From the NCBI GenBank assembly GCA_041695085.1, contig JBGFRO010000023.1, forward strand, positions 62,001-126,000: 64,000 nt of DNA, given 5' to 3'. The stretch comes from DYFT01 sp041695085 (GTDB lineage Bacteria; Bacteroidota; Ignavibacteria; UBA10030). Positions within the stretch are counted from its first letter, which is position 1; the number at the start of each line of letters is the position of its first letter. The notes under the pieces are model-generated. The model saw nothing but the letters and a program-made list of their open reading frames with translations, was not told the origin of the DNA and did not search any database. This document shows, in pieces, positions 44,901 to 52,940 of the stretch. Made by a program: the position numbers and the translations under genes.

Positions 44901-47900
44901 ATCGCGGGGAATACCGGTAAGACGCTTGAAGTCGCAAACGGCGCCACCTTTAACCTCACCGGTACCAGCTCCTTCCCAACCGGATTCACAATTTCGCTCG
45001 GAACAACGAGTACAGTGAATTATGCGGGAACCGGTCAGACGATTTCGAACCAATCTTACGGAAATTTGACTCTCAGTGGTTCAGGTGGGCATTCCATCTC
45101 CACAGCGTTGAACGTCGCCGGTACCTTTACGTATTCCAGCTCCGGCACAACCTCTCTTTCCTCTACGGCGGGACATGATCTTACCACCAACAAGTTCCTC
45201 CAGACTGCGGGAACGTTTTCCGATGCAGGCAGGACGATCATCGTCACCGGCAGTGGATCCTCAACTTGGTCCAAAACGGGCGGAACGTTCAACGCAACAG
45301 GGATCGTTCGTTTCACCGGCTCCGCTCCGCAGATAGGAGCATCGAACTTTGCGACGCTCGAGATCGACGTTACAGGCGGTAATACGGCGAGCGCAATAGG
45401 CTCGCTTACACCAACCCACCTCGTTCTGACCTCAGGCACGTTCGATCCCGGCTCCTCTCTTCACACCATTGCGACCAACTTCACACTGGCCTCGGGCTCG
45501 ACGTTGAAGGTGAATACCTCCACCTTCGCCGGAAATTATTCGAAGTCTCCGACCACCGTCAGTTCAAACTCGACAGTCGATTACACCAGTTCGACTGCCA
45601 CGCTCTCGAATGCTTTCACCTACGCGAATTTGCGGGTAAGCGGAACGGTCACAGGCTCCTCATCGCCCGCCGTGGGAGGTGCGTTTACGGTGACCGGTAC
45701 GTTCAACAACCCGGGCGGAACGGTCACGTTGAACAACGGCGCTTCCATCGTGGTCTCGGGCGGAACGTTAAACTTCAGCAACCTCACTGTGGCGGCCGGC
45801 GATACTGCTACGTCGGCTTCCAGCTTTGGTGTGTACGGCGCCCTCAGTGTCGGAACAGGCGCGACCTTCACTCCCTCCGGTACGGTGACCATGTTCGGTG
45901 GATCGAGTATCAGCAATTCCGGCTCATTGACGTTCGGGACACTCTTCGTGGCTGGTACGATCACGGCCAACACCTCCTACAGCGTCTCACAGTCACTCAG
46001 TATCGGTCTTGCCGGCGATCTGACGGCGACCTCCGGCACTGTGACGATGACGGGGACCTCGACCATCAGCAATCTCAACGCCCTGCAACTTTACACCGTC
46101 GTCTTCAGCGGCACAACGACGAGCTCCTCGAACTTCTCTGTTGCTCAATCTCTGAGTGTTGGAGCATCCGGAAGCTTCACCGCATCGGGCGGCACCGTTA
46201 CGATGAACGGCGGTTCCTCCATCGCCAACTCGAACTCACTCACCTTCTATAACGTGACGACGGGATCCGGCACGATTACGTCGTCTTCAGACTTCAACGT
46301 AGCGGGGACACTCACTGTCGGCGCAGGCTCCACGTTCAATCCGACCGGCACGATTACGATGAACGCCGGCTCGGCAATAACAATTTCCGGCTCCTCGTCG
46401 TTCAACCATCTCACGATCGCAGGAGGGACGGTCACCGGCAATACGAACATCACCGTGAGCGGTACTCTGACCCTCAACGGTACTTTTGCAATGGGCTCCA
46501 ATATCCTCGATCTCGGTGTGTCGACCCCCTTGATTGCTGGAACGGGGGATGTGACGGGCAACGTGCGACGGCAAGGTACGTTCGTGACGGGAACGGCATA
46601 TTCATTCGGCAATCGATTTACTTCGATCAACTTTGCGAGCGGGTCGCTGACCGGCTCGGTCACGTTCAACATCTCCATCGGTTCGGCTCCCGCAGAAAAG
46701 CTTGACGCGATTCTCCGTAAGTATGCTGTGACGGAATCCGGCATCTCCGGATACTCGGCGACCGTTCGCTTGCATTATCTCGACAGTGAGTTGAATGGTA
46801 ACACTGCATCGGCGATGACGCTCTGGTACAAATCCGGCTCATCATACATCAATCAGGGCCGCACAGGGTCGGTTGATGAGACCGATAAGTGGGTTGAGAA
46901 AAACTCCATTACAGCTTTGGTAGGAGACTGGACTTTAGCGAATCAGCCTGCGGTCGGTTTCACGACCGTCGCAACGGGGAATTGGAATGATCCCGCCACG
47001 TGGGGTCTAACAGGCACACCGACAGAAGGGGTCAACTATCCCGGCCCGACAGACATTGCCAACGTAACGGGTGGGTTTACCGTCACCATCAGTGCCACTC
47101 ACTCTGTGTTGACGTTGAATGTCACAGGGAACACGAACGGTCCCGCAGTCTTGAGTGTCGGGGCTCAATCACTTACAGTGAACGGAAACATGACACTCAC
47201 CGGCGGCAATACGAACGCCCGGTATGCACGCGTGAACGTTGCTGGTGGTACGCTAACGGTAAAAGGTAACATCACCTTCTCGACGGGCACGGCGGTTCGT
47301 GCCGTGCTCGACCTGAGCGGCGCTGCGAATAGCGTCTTAAACATCGGCGGGACGATGTCCAAGAATACACAAGGTACTTTCACTCCGGGCACATCGAGCA
47401 TCACCAACTACAACGGCACGTCGGCACAAACGATCAACGTCACGAACTTCACATATGCTCACCTGCATACGAACAACACGAGCGGCAGCGGCGCCTCGCT
47501 TGGCGCTGCCATTACAGCGACCAATGTCACCGGCAATCTCCGGGTCCAGTCCGGCATCTTCTCGAATGCCGGTTTCGGCGTTACCGGTGGAGCCGGCGAT
47601 ACGATTGAAGTTTCCTCCAATGCCAAACTGCAGCTCACTGGCACAACTGGCTTCCCGACGGGATTCAGCACGACGACGCTCGCCTCCACGAGCACCGTGG
47701 AATATCTGGGAACGACGCAATCCGTTGCAAACCTTCCCTACGGAAATCTGACCCTGGGCGGCACCGGCAGCAAGACGATCGCATCGGCACTTTCCGTTAC
47801 CGGAACGTTCACCTATTCCAGCTCCGCTTCCACAAGTCTGTCAGGTACTGCGGGACACGATCTGACCACCGGCAAGTTCGTCCTCAGCAACGGAACGTTT

Positions 47901-49883
47901 GTGGATAATGGCAGGACGATCCTCGTTACAGGTACCGGCAGTGGAGTCTGGAACAAGTCGGGCGGCGCATTTACGGCAACGGGCATTGTGCGATTCACTG
48001 GTGCAGCTCCGGAGATCAGCGCATCGAACTTCGGTACGCTCGAACTCAATGTCGGTGCATCGGGCACCGCGATTGCCACGGGCATCCACACGTCGGACAA
48101 TCTCAACCTTGTGACCGGTACATTTGATCCGGGTGTGTACGGACACACCATCGCCAACAACTTCACCCTTGCAAACGGCACGCGCATCCTTGTCCGTGGT
48201 GCGGAGTTCGTCACCAATTACAGCAAGATCCCAACGTCCATTGGAACGGCAGGGGTTGTAGAGTATGTCAGCAGTGATGCACAAACTGTCAATCAAACGA
48301 TCACCTACGCCAATCTTAAATTAACGGGGAGTGGAGCAAAGAGTGCAGGTGGGGCATTGACTGTGACCGATTCGCTCATCATCTCCAACGGATCAACCCT
48401 CAGCGGCGTCTCCTACAATCACCAGATATCCGGACAGTGGGTGAACAACGGCACCTACACCGCAAGTACCGGCACGGTTACCTTCACGGGCACAGCCGCA
48501 CAGACCATCGGCGGGAGCAGCCAGACGACGTTCAACAACCTTGCAATGAACAAGTCGGGCGGATCTCTTACGCTCAATCTCAATACTATCGTCAACGGCA
48601 CGTTGACGTTGACCTCCGGAAACGTGACGACCGGATCGTTCAAGCTTACGATGGGTCCCAGTGCAACGGTCAGCAGGACGAGCGGACATATCGTGGGCAA
48701 TTTCGAAAAACATATCGCTGCCGGACCGACCAGCAAGACATTTGAGATTGGCGACGCCTCCAATTATACGCCGGTGACGGTCGCGTTCGCAAACGTGACG
48801 GCCGCCGGGTATCTCACTGCCCGCACCGATGCAGGAGATCATCCTGACATCCTCAACTCGCCTGTGCTCGATACGGAGAGCATCAACCGACACTGGACGG
48901 TAACGAATTCCGGCATCTCCTTCACCAGCTACAGTGCGACGTTCGTGTTTGTAGCAGGGGACCTCGATCCTGCCGTCAACACGAGCGAGATGATTATGGC
49001 GAAGTATGACGCGGGTGTCTGGAGCGAGCCGACCGTCGTCAATCGTACGCCCACCAGTATTGAGATTTCAGGTATGACGTCGTTCAGCCAGTTCCAGGGA
49101 GGTAATCCCTCACGGGCCGATTTCACGTCGGTCACCACCGGTAATTGGAATTCTGCTTCCACGTGGGATCGAAATCGCGTGCCGAAGAAGAATGACAACG
49201 TGACGATCAGCGCCTCGCACGTGGTGACGCTGACGGATAATCGGGAGATCACCAACGTGACGGTCAACGCCAACGGCGAGTTTGCTCACAACAGCGGCAC
49301 GACGTTATCGGTCTACGGCGATTTTGTCCTGAACGGAACGTGGAGCGGCAGCGGAACAATGAGCTGGAAGAACGACGGGAACTCGATCACCGGAAGTGGC
49401 ACGACAAGCGGCACGCCGGTGCTGCAGGCGGAGGGGAACAAGGACATTCTCGCTTCCGCCTCGCTGACGCTCTTCCGCATCCACATCTTCTCAGGCAAGA
49501 CAGTGACGAACAACGGCACGATGACTCTGACGAGATTAACGGGGATCGATGGGACGTCGACATGGACGAATGCGACGAATTCAAACCTCACCGTTCTGCA
49601 GGATTTGTTGACAACCGGAACGCTCACGGCGACGGCTTCGGGGAACACGGTGACGTACGGCGGCAACTCGGCACAGACGGTGAAGTTGACAACCTATCAT
49701 CATTTGGCCTTTAGCGGTTCGGGTACAAAGACGATTGGCGGTTCAATGAGTGTGCAAGGGAATCTTATTGTGAACACCGGTTCACCGCTGTTGGTGAATG
49801 CGAGCGGCAATCTGCAGGTGAACGGTGATTTTGAGAATGGTGGATTTGTCACGAACGATGGAATCATCAATGTTGGAAATTAA
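35976..49883 (+). CDS. Giant repetitive surface protein (4,635 residues), beta-solenoid-like
   Basis: A 4,635-residue secreted protein with GTG start and signal peptide (RRVLLVLLALAGISLLAHA). The sequence is dominated by Gly, Thr, Ser, Asn in short beta-strand repeats such as GTLSVGTGATFTPSGTVT and SNSGTLSFQNLTISG, typical of right-handed beta-solenoid adhesins. Higher-order modules of about 890 residues begin with a G8-like motif (GxWNNPATWG..GTPTEGVNYPGPxDIANI). Trp anchors lie at residues 47, 988, 1874, 2775, 3670 and 4391. Each full module ends in a YxITESGG..ATLRLxYLxSELNGN block. The last module is short and the C-terminus ends NGDFENGGFVTNDGIINVGN without a T9SS domain. Likely a cell-surface or matrix adhesin; the export route is unknown. 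Confidence 0.9.
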   Translation: MARFLDIVPLFTRIAAVRRVLLVLLALAGISLLAHADSYQSRQTGVWSAKTTWVTTTNLSGTITVSTATPTVTGSGTAFLTEYQVGDLVIRNNAAFTVIGTIASIESNTQLTLTANSSISASGITYRRGRVPGSADDVTVTGTNVTVTLDANVAVNSLSVTHLGGNNTTTTFDVSSLTLNVTGNVSVAGGSGNRFGRLQVGGGALTIGGNLSIANANATFDLGAGSNSTLNIAGSMTNSGTFTPGTSSTVNFNGTSAQTLPITGFTYANIRLNNAAGVTLGGAITATNVTGDIRVQSGIFSNNGNGIAGNAAKTFEVANGAIFQVTGTSAFPSNFTVSLGSSSNVEYTGTTQTVSAQTYGNLLLSGSGTKSSTASVTVVGTLTQSSSGTFSLGASLTVNKVNITAGTLQDNGNTITVTGTGANTWVMSGTFTTSGTTIFTGSAPEIGSSNFATLQIDIGAANTAIATGALSMTNFTLTSGTFNPGAFSHTISTNFTLATGTRLLVTQTTFGGNYSKNPTTVSGGSTVEYQATGSTIANFTYSNLTISGTVTGASTATVGGVFNVTGSFTPSGGTITFTDGASITNSGTATFSSLTIDNGATVTTSSSFGVLGTLSVGTGGNFTPSGSSTVTVNGGTITNAGTLSFQNLTLSATVTANTSYAVNGALSVSGTLNATVGTVTLGNLSTFTITSGSVSFFGLAISGSTTANQSYEVKGALTVTVSGVLNPTSGTVTVNGGSISNSGTLSFQNLTTAGTVTMNTSFTVKGSFTNNGTINQTSGVLTMSGGSSIGGTGGLTLHSLTIAGATTGTGNFTVNNVLTLNANLAMGSNVLTMGPSATTSGLFDVTGSVQRTSFALATEYTFGSAYTTLQFASATTLPTSVIVNTTVGSAPSGKSDAINRYYQITETGGTGYSATLRLRYKTGELNGNTETTLELWRDIGSGYANFGRSDINTSDKWVQRTNISALNAGWTLANKPTFLFTAGNSGDWNNPATWGQTGTPTEGVNYPGPVDSVTISDNFTVTLTANHSALAVTIQASNAAGTTLLDVDTYNLVIGAGGLSIVGGDADTKIARVRVAGGTLSVTGPITLTASSAPRAVLDISSGVSTLNVGGALTKSGTATFSAGTSSSVNFNGTSPQTIDVANFSFANVRVNNTHANGAALNAAVTTSNLSGNLRVLSGTLSNGGFAITGDPLKTFEVANGVTFILTGTSSFPTGFGTKTLGATSTVRYEGTTQTIAQESYGNLVIGGSGAKSVNSALTISGTLTHLASTTTLSGTSGDDLVVGKVVLTGGTLVDNGRTIMVTGTGAGTWDKSGGATFTSTGITVFTGAAPQIGASNFSTLQINVGSGNTATATGALTPANFTLTSGTFDPGAYTHTISTDLTLNSGSRLLVKTTTYGANYSRIPDTILSGSTIEYTATGSTVETINYYNLTISGTVTGSSTASVDGVFTVSNSFEPSGGTITLNNGASLVNSGTLTFSNLTIANAATATTSSSFSVGGTMSVGTGATFAPGGTVTLNGGATLSNAGSLVFQNLTLGGAVTANTSYTVNGTLAGGGTLDATSGTVTLGSGATISTSGSVSFFNLTVNGPVTANASYTVKGTLTVGASGNLNPTSGTVTLTNGSSATNSGVLSFFNLTISGTVSLNTSFTLKGTLTNSGTVNQTSGTLTTQTGAVISNTGTLELNNLTVSGATTGSNNFTVNGTLTLNATLAMGSNILTMGSSSATAGTGDVTGTVRRTSFTIGTPYTFGNQFTSINYTSASALPTSVDVAITIGSAPPEKSDAILRTYAITQSGGSSTVATLRLHYLDSELNANDESSLNLWLKSGSVYVDTGSTAFDITDNWVERSGLTALTTSWTLANFAPTGFIAVASGNWNAPATWGLSGTPQEGVNYPGPNDIANINGNFTVTVTTNQSVRKIVMQPTGTPKTARVNINEGLTMTVGTGGIVMTSNLNGRVAQINGPSVTLNVNGSISMSAGSTSDAVINLTGGSGVSTMNLKGSISRTDATSGTITFSSSGILNMNGTGGQTLDVRSCTFGNIHLNNTSSSGVELLGAITTTNVLGNLLVQSGIFNNSGYAIAGNTGKTFQLGAGTTFILGGTSSFPTGFTTSIDPTSTVNYSGGAQSVSDRAYGNLILGGTGSKTITSSISVANNFTYSSSATTSLSATSGHNLTTKTFTLTGGTFNDNGRTITVTGTNTQVWNKSGGTFNATGTVNITGAGAQIGASNFGSLNINVGIGNTATALGALTMSEFTLTTGTFDPGTALHTISSTFTIGDGTTLLVRNSSFGANYSSNPTTQSGSTVDYMNATASISNAFTYRNLKVSGSVTGGTNATVNEKFTVTGTFTPSSGKMIFNNGAEIINNGALTFRKLQITNGATVTSLSNFSINDSLIVGQNAVFQPTGTISFVTGGAIDVNPTVLNEGILTFNNLNVSAPVSTSSSFSVSGTMNVQANGEINPSAGKIVFTGGSSIVNSSVLSFYRVELTGPVTANTNFSVKDSLIIGPSGSLNQTSGSVTLENGAKVRNNGNLIFNSLSVTGTVTVDQSYSVTSSLNVGSGGNLTATVGTVSFSGGASISNTGTLSLNNVTIGSGTATANQGFAIAGTLTLNGDLAMGTNILDLGTTATITGLGDVTGYVRRAGTFSLSTSYTFGSQFTSITFASGTPPTSITVNVVKGSAPVEKPEAILRYNDISASGGGTYTATLRLRFLTGELNGNDPSTLSLWRKVGVSPYADSGRSANDLVNNWVEKSGLDGITGIWTLSRQNPGGFIAVQTGSWNNPATWGLSGTPTEGINYPGPSDIANIINNVTVTLTANQSALRVNVEGPTSDGTALLEVGAYTLTIGTGGLRLTGGTSDSRIAKVTVAGGTISVNGDVIFNTSSAVRSQLDLSLGSNSVLALTGAMTKNTAGTFVPGTTGVVNFTSTTGGQTLNVSAFTFSNIRVNNTGGGLAPDAAITTSNVTGDIRVQSGAFNNGGFAIAGNTGKTLEVANGATFNLTGTSSFPTGFTISLGTTSTVNYAGTGQTISNQSYGNLTLSGSGGHSISTALNVAGTFTYSSSGTTSLSSTAGHDLTTNKFLQTAGTFSDAGRTIIVTGSGSSTWSKTGGTFNATGIVRFTGSAPQIGASNFATLEIDVTGGNTASAIGSLTPTHLVLTSGTFDPGSSLHTIATNFTLASGSTLKVNTSTFAGNYSKSPTTVSSNSTVDYTSSTATLSNAFTYANLRVSGTVTGSSSPAVGGAFTVTGTFNNPGGTVTLNNGASIVVSGGTLNFSNLTVAAGDTATSASSFGVYGALSVGTGATFTPSGTVTMFGGSSISNSGSLTFGTLFVAGTITANTSYSVSQSLSIGLAGDLTATSGTVTMTGTSTISNLNALQLYTVVFSGTTTSSSNFSVAQSLSVGASGSFTASGGTVTMNGGSSIANSNSLTFYNVTTGSGTITSSSDFNVAGTLTVGAGSTFNPTGTITMNAGSAITISGSSSFNHLTIAGGTVTGNTNITVSGTLTLNGTFAMGSNILDLGVSTPLIAGTGDVTGNVRRQGTFVTGTAYSFGNRFTSINFASGSLTGSVTFNISIGSAPAEKLDAILRKYAVTESGISGYSATVRLHYLDSELNGNTASAMTLWYKSGSSYINQGRTGSVDETDKWVEKNSITALVGDWTLANQPAVGFTTVATGNWNDPATWGLTGTPTEGVNYPGPTDIANVTGGFTVTISATHSVLTLNVTGNTNGPAVLSVGAQSLTVNGNMTLTGGNTNARYARVNVAGGTLTVKGNITFSTGTAVRAVLDLSGAANSVLNIGGTMSKNTQGTFTPGTSSITNYNGTSAQTINVTNFTYAHLHTNNTSGSGASLGAAITATNVTGNLRVQSGIFSNAGFGVTGGAGDTIEVSSNAKLQLTGTTGFPTGFSTTTLASTSTVEYLGTTQSVANLPYGNLTLGGTGSKTIASALSVTGTFTYSSSASTSLSGTAGHDLTTGKFVLSNGTFVDNGRTILVTGTGSGVWNKSGGAFTATGIVRFTGAAPEISASNFGTLELNVGASGTAIATGIHTSDNLNLVTGTFDPGVYGHTIANNFTLANGTRILVRGAEFVTNYSKIPTSIGTAGVVEYVSSDAQTVNQTITYANLKLTGSGAKSAGGALTVTDSLIISNGSTLSGVSYNHQISGQWVNNGTYTASTGTVTFTGTAAQTIGGSSQTTFNNLAMNKSGGSLTLNLNTIVNGTLTLTSGNVTTGSFKLTMGPSATVSRTSGHIVGNFEKHIAAGPTSKTFEIGDASNYTPVTVAFANVTAAGYLTARTDAGDHPDILNSPVLDTESINRHWTVTNSGISFTSYSATFVFVAGDLDPAVNTSEMIMAKYDAGVWSEPTVVNRTPTSIEISGMTSFSQFQGGNPSRADFTSVTTGNWNSASTWDRNRVPKKNDNVTISASHVVTLTDNREITNVTVNANGEFAHNSGTTLSVYGDFVLNGTWSGSGTMSWKNDGNSITGSGTTSGTPVLQAEGNKDILASASLTLFRIHIFSGKTVTNNGTMTLTRLTGIDGTSTWTNATNSNLTVLQDLLTTGTLTATASGNTVTYGGNSAQTVKLTTYHHLAFSGSGTKTIGGSMSVQGNLIVNTGSPLLVNASGNLQVNGDFENGGFVTNDGIINVGN

Positions 49884-50266
49884 ACGGTTCATGATGGAAA
49901 AGAGTATGAAGACATATGAGCCCCCGCTCTCTTTGGACAAGCACGATGAGTCTTGGCGAATGAATGTCCGTGATCAACGTTTGATGAGAGAATGCGTGAG
50001 GATGAACAGCTCCTCCCCCTGTATCCCCCTCTGGGAGGGGGACACCACCTCATCATCCTATCTGATTGGTACACCGGTGCTGCAACGTGTTACTTCGCCT
50101 TGCCCGCCGCGCAACATATCCCCCTCCCCGAGGAGGCAAGGGGGAGGAGCTTGTTCAAGCTTTGTTCCCTGTTCAGACGACAAGTTTGATTCTTTAATAT
50201 TCACTTTTCGGTAAGGACTCATCAACAATGCAACCAACTCACAAACAACAAAGAAAGGAGGCACGT
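49884..50266. repeat. Intergenic with C-rich/G-rich palindromes
   Basis: No convincing gene. Palindromic words CCCCCTC-TGGGA-GGGGG (about 50024-50041) and a related CCCCCTCCCCGAGGAGGCAAGGGGGAGG (about 50119-50147) resemble dispersed intergenic repeats. The second half has an A-rich stretch leading to a strong AAAGGAGG ribosome-like site before the 10-codon frame at 50267. Confidence 0.5.
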
Positions 50267-50296
50267 ATGAATGCGAACGCCTGTCGCCCGCCTTAG
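50267..50296 (+). other. Nine-residue leader or gene-start remnant
   Basis: AAAGGAGG followed seven bases later by ATG and a frame encoding MNANACRPP, then TAG. The A-rich leader and MNA start resemble those of the real gene at 50682 (AAGGAG, MNAVKFF). A second-family repeat begins 15 bases downstream at 50311, so this may be a gene start cut off by repeat insertion. Confidence 0.35.
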
Positions 50297-50310
50297 GGTT
50301 GGCGACTGCC

Positions 50311-50431
50311 CGAGGTTGTGCAAAAAGTTCGATGAACGCGCTGTGTCAGTTCAAGATTTCCGCAATTCAGTTTGTTTTCGCGGAAGCTTGGTGGCGGGAC
50401 GGCGTCCCGCCCTACATCTTGCACAACCTCG
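50311..50431 (-). repeat. Second GTAG-headed repeat family, copy 1
   Basis: A 121-base element with near-inverted ends CGAGGTTGTGCAAAA and CTTGCACAACCTCG. Inside, read on the minus strand, is GTAG followed by a palindrome GGCGGGAC-GCC-GTCCCGCC. The internal section (AGTTCAAGATTTCCGCAATTCAG) matches copy 2 at 59068-59189 in opposite orientation. The palindrome stem differs between copies, but both remain self-complementary. Confidence 0.75.
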
Positions 50432-50477
50432 TTCGGGTTCCTGACGTGAGCACTCAGGTTTCCCGGCCACGGCAGTC

Positions 50478-50555
50478 CACGCTTCACCATTTACAGTTCA
50501 CGATTCACGGTTTACGGTTCACTGTTTACCGTTCACAGTTCACTCTTCACAATCA
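50478..50555 (+). repeat. Degenerate 10-11 base tandem repeats (TTCACNGTTTAC type)
   Basis: Successive words TTTACAGTTCACGATTCACGG, TTTACGGTTCACTG, TTTACCGTTCACAG and TTCACTCTTCAC form a short tandem array just upstream of the RBS region for the 50682 gene. No coding potential. Confidence 0.6.
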
Positions 50556-50681
50556 AACAAAGGAGCAGTAGTCATGAAAACGCAACACGCAGTACCTGAT
50601 GGTGACCGGAAGGTCAATCGACAAAGCAACACAAACAACAATCAACATATCAATAAACCAATTTCAAAAAGGAGCAAAGTC

Positions 50682-52091
50682 ATGAACGCAGTCAAATTCT
50701 TCCGCGCGGGGCTGTTGGCCCTGCTTACACTCGTCTTTGGCATCGAATCGATGTACAGCCAAGGCGTTCTTAAGAATGGCGGGGTGTTCAGAAATACTGG
50801 GAACTCCACGTTCAAAGAGATCCAGAACTACAAGGGTACGAGCAATGGGACGATAGTGAACAGCGGTACGCTTTCCACTACCACTGCTGCGGGAGGATCG
50901 GGTAAGTTCAGGAATACGGATGGATCGGCCCGGGCTGGTACGGTCAGAAACTACATCGGCGGTATTGGGAACGGCACCGCCGTTGTTGCTGACTCGCTGT
51001 TTACCAACTTCACGGGTGCAACATTCGATAATGACAGCTCGGCCGGCCTGTCAACTCTTCGTATCGCGGGTGGGTTACTTACCACCGGAGGAACGTTCGA
51101 TACGGATAGTGGTCGCGTGTGGTACAATGGTGGTACTCAAACGATCGTGGCGACCACCTATGGGGTGCTTGTGACCGATAACAGCGGTACGAAGACATTG
51201 GCAGATAGCATTGTGGTGAGGGATTCGTTGAGAATCGATAATGGCTCGACGCTTGCGGTAAGCACATTTCGTATGAACCTGTTAGGAGCAACCAACGTCG
51301 CACAGAACACGGGTACGCTGAGTGCGGGCTCGGGTACCGTTCGTTACGCGGGCGATCTGAATCAGTCGATCATCCCGACGCAATACAAGGTTCTGACGCT
51401 CACGGGCTCAACTGGGGCAAGAACAAAGACCTCTGCCGGTGGCCTTTCGTTTGCGTCAAGTGGACAGTTGACGGTTGACACGAACGATACACTCTTCGTC
51501 TCCTCGGGTAATCTCGACCTGAGCACCAATAGTCCCACGCTGATCAACAGTTCAGCGATCAAGTTGGCCGGCGATGCGACGTTCCATGGCGGCATCTCCA
51601 ACGCGGGTAACTTCTACTACGCTGGTACAAGCGCCCAAGCAATCGGTGGAACCACGTATGCAAATCTGCGCCTCGGAGGTAGCGGTGGGAAGAACTTCCC
51701 GTCAACCACCGTCGCCGTTACGGGTAACTACTCCATCGATGCCGGTACGGGCACGCGCAATTACAGCACGGGCACCTTCCAATTTGCTGGAACGAGTACT
51801 CAGACCATCTCCGGTCTTTCCGAGACCTTCTATATTCTCCAGTTTGCAGGTTCCGGTGCAAAGAATCTTTCCGGTACTTCAATGGGTGCCGCGCGACTGG
51901 ATATTCTCGGAACAAGCGGTGTTGTCACGAACGACGTGACTACTGTAACCCTGACAAACGTCTCCAACATAAGCTTAACGATCGCTTCTGGACGTGAACT
52001 CGTGAACAACGCAGGAAAGACGATCACCATGAATGGCGATCTCGAGAACGATGGTATCATCACGAACGCTGGAACGATTAGCGTGAACTAA
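50682..52091 (+). CDS. Secreted repetitive surface protein (469 residues)
   Basis: A 469-residue exported beta-rich protein. The ATG at 50682 has AAGGAG seven bases upstream and gives a clean signal peptide ending MYS then Gln. An in-frame ATG at 50574 also has a ribosome-like site but would add 36 Asn/Gln-rich residues before the signal peptide. The mature protein begins GVLKNGGVFRNTGNSTFKEI, has repeats related to the giant adhesin (YNGGTQTIVATTYGVLVT, YAGTSAQAIGGTTYANLRLGG), and ends NGDLENDGIITNAGTISVN, nearly the same cap as the giant protein. No T9SS tail. It is probably a smaller solenoid partner of the neighbouring surface proteins. Confidence 0.82.
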   Translation: MNAVKFFRAGLLALLTLVFGIESMYSQGVLKNGGVFRNTGNSTFKEIQNYKGTSNGTIVNSGTLSTTTAAGGSGKFRNTDGSARAGTVRNYIGGIGNGTAVVADSLFTNFTGATFDNDSSAGLSTLRIAGGLLTTGGTFDTDSGRVWYNGGTQTIVATTYGVLVTDNSGTKTLADSIVVRDSLRIDNGSTLAVSTFRMNLLGATNVAQNTGTLSAGSGTVRYAGDLNQSIIPTQYKVLTLTGSTGARTKTSAGGLSFASSGQLTVDTNDTLFVSSGNLDLSTNSPTLINSSAIKLAGDATFHGGISNAGNFYYAGTSAQAIGGTTYANLRLGGSGGKNFPSTTVAVTGNYSIDAGTGTRNYSTGTFQFAGTSTQTISGLSETFYILQFAGSGAKNLSGTSMGAARLDILGTSGVVTNDVTTVTLTNVSNISLTIASGRELVNNAGKTITMNGDLENDGIITNAGTISVN

Positions 52092-52385
52092 GATCGCTTC
52101 TCCTAACGTTGTTCGCTTAGGAAGCGATTGCAGCTATGGTGTGCAGTGATGCATCGAGAGGGAGAAATCTGATGCTTTTTCTCATTCCGAAATTTGAAGG
52201 GGAAGAAGTAATGAGCACTCCCATATCGATCTCACCGTACACGATGGCATATTAAACAACCGCATGGGAAGAAAACCATGGCATATCTTCAAGCACTCGG
52301 TCCACCCGAGGATTGTACCGCGGAGGTGCCCTTTGTTCGGGCTCCCATCTGGTTCAGGCCGCGGGAGGCGATCCTCGCACAGATG
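52092..52385. other. Intergenic, no gene seen
   Basis: Follows the 469-residue surface gene. Nothing recognisable; overlapping short frames on both strands lead into the tandem array. Confidence 0.35.
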
Positions 52386-52900
52386 AAGGTTACCTTCAAC
52401 AAGGATCATCCTGTGAGGAAGGTGACCTTCGACAGGACGGCTGAGAGAACCTTCCGAAGGGCGAGAGAAAGTCCAGTGAATCTTCGGAAGATGACAGGGA
52501 TAGGTCCGCCCGGACTGTTCGTTTGGCCACGTGAAACGATCAGTTCGATGTGGGATACATCGTTCCGCCGCCCACGGGTGAAGGTCACCTTCAACAAGGA
52601 TCATCCTGTGAGAAAGGTGACCTTCGACAGGACGGCTGAGAGAACCTTCCGAAGGGCGAGAGAAAGTCCAGTGAACCTTCGGAAGGTGACAGGGATAGGT
52701 CCGCCCGGACTGTTCGTTTGGCCACGTGAAACGATCAGCTCGATGTGGGATACATCGTTCCGCCGCCCACGGGTGAAGGTCGCGTTCAACCGGGATCATC
52801 CTGTGAGGAAGGTAGCCTTCGACAGAGAGAACCTTTGGAAGGCGACAGGGATAGGTCCGCCCGCGCAGATGAAGGTTACCTTCAATAAAGCTCTAGGGAG
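52386..52900. repeat. 195-bp tandem array, about 2.6 copies
   Basis: Equivalent points recur at 52395, 52590 and 52785, a period of 195 bases, with high identity in the first two units and a shortened third. The array contains palindromes GAAGGTNACCTTC and ACCTTCCGAAGG. Because 195 is a multiple of three, both strands stay open across it (about 220 and 205 codons), but the predicted peptides are repeats without signal peptide or known domain. I treat the array as non-coding. Confidence 0.8.
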
Positions 52901-52940
52901 TATTCTACCCATGCGATCAGATTCATATCAGATTTTGTGA

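Noticed and set aside
36048..49714. Many long antisense frames across the giant adhesin
   Set aside because: They follow the repeat structure and biased codons of the plus-strand gene; none has a start context or domain.
52278..52940. 220-codon frame over the 195-bp array as a gene
   Set aside because: Openness follows from the period being a multiple of three; the opposite strand is equally open and neither product has recognisable features.
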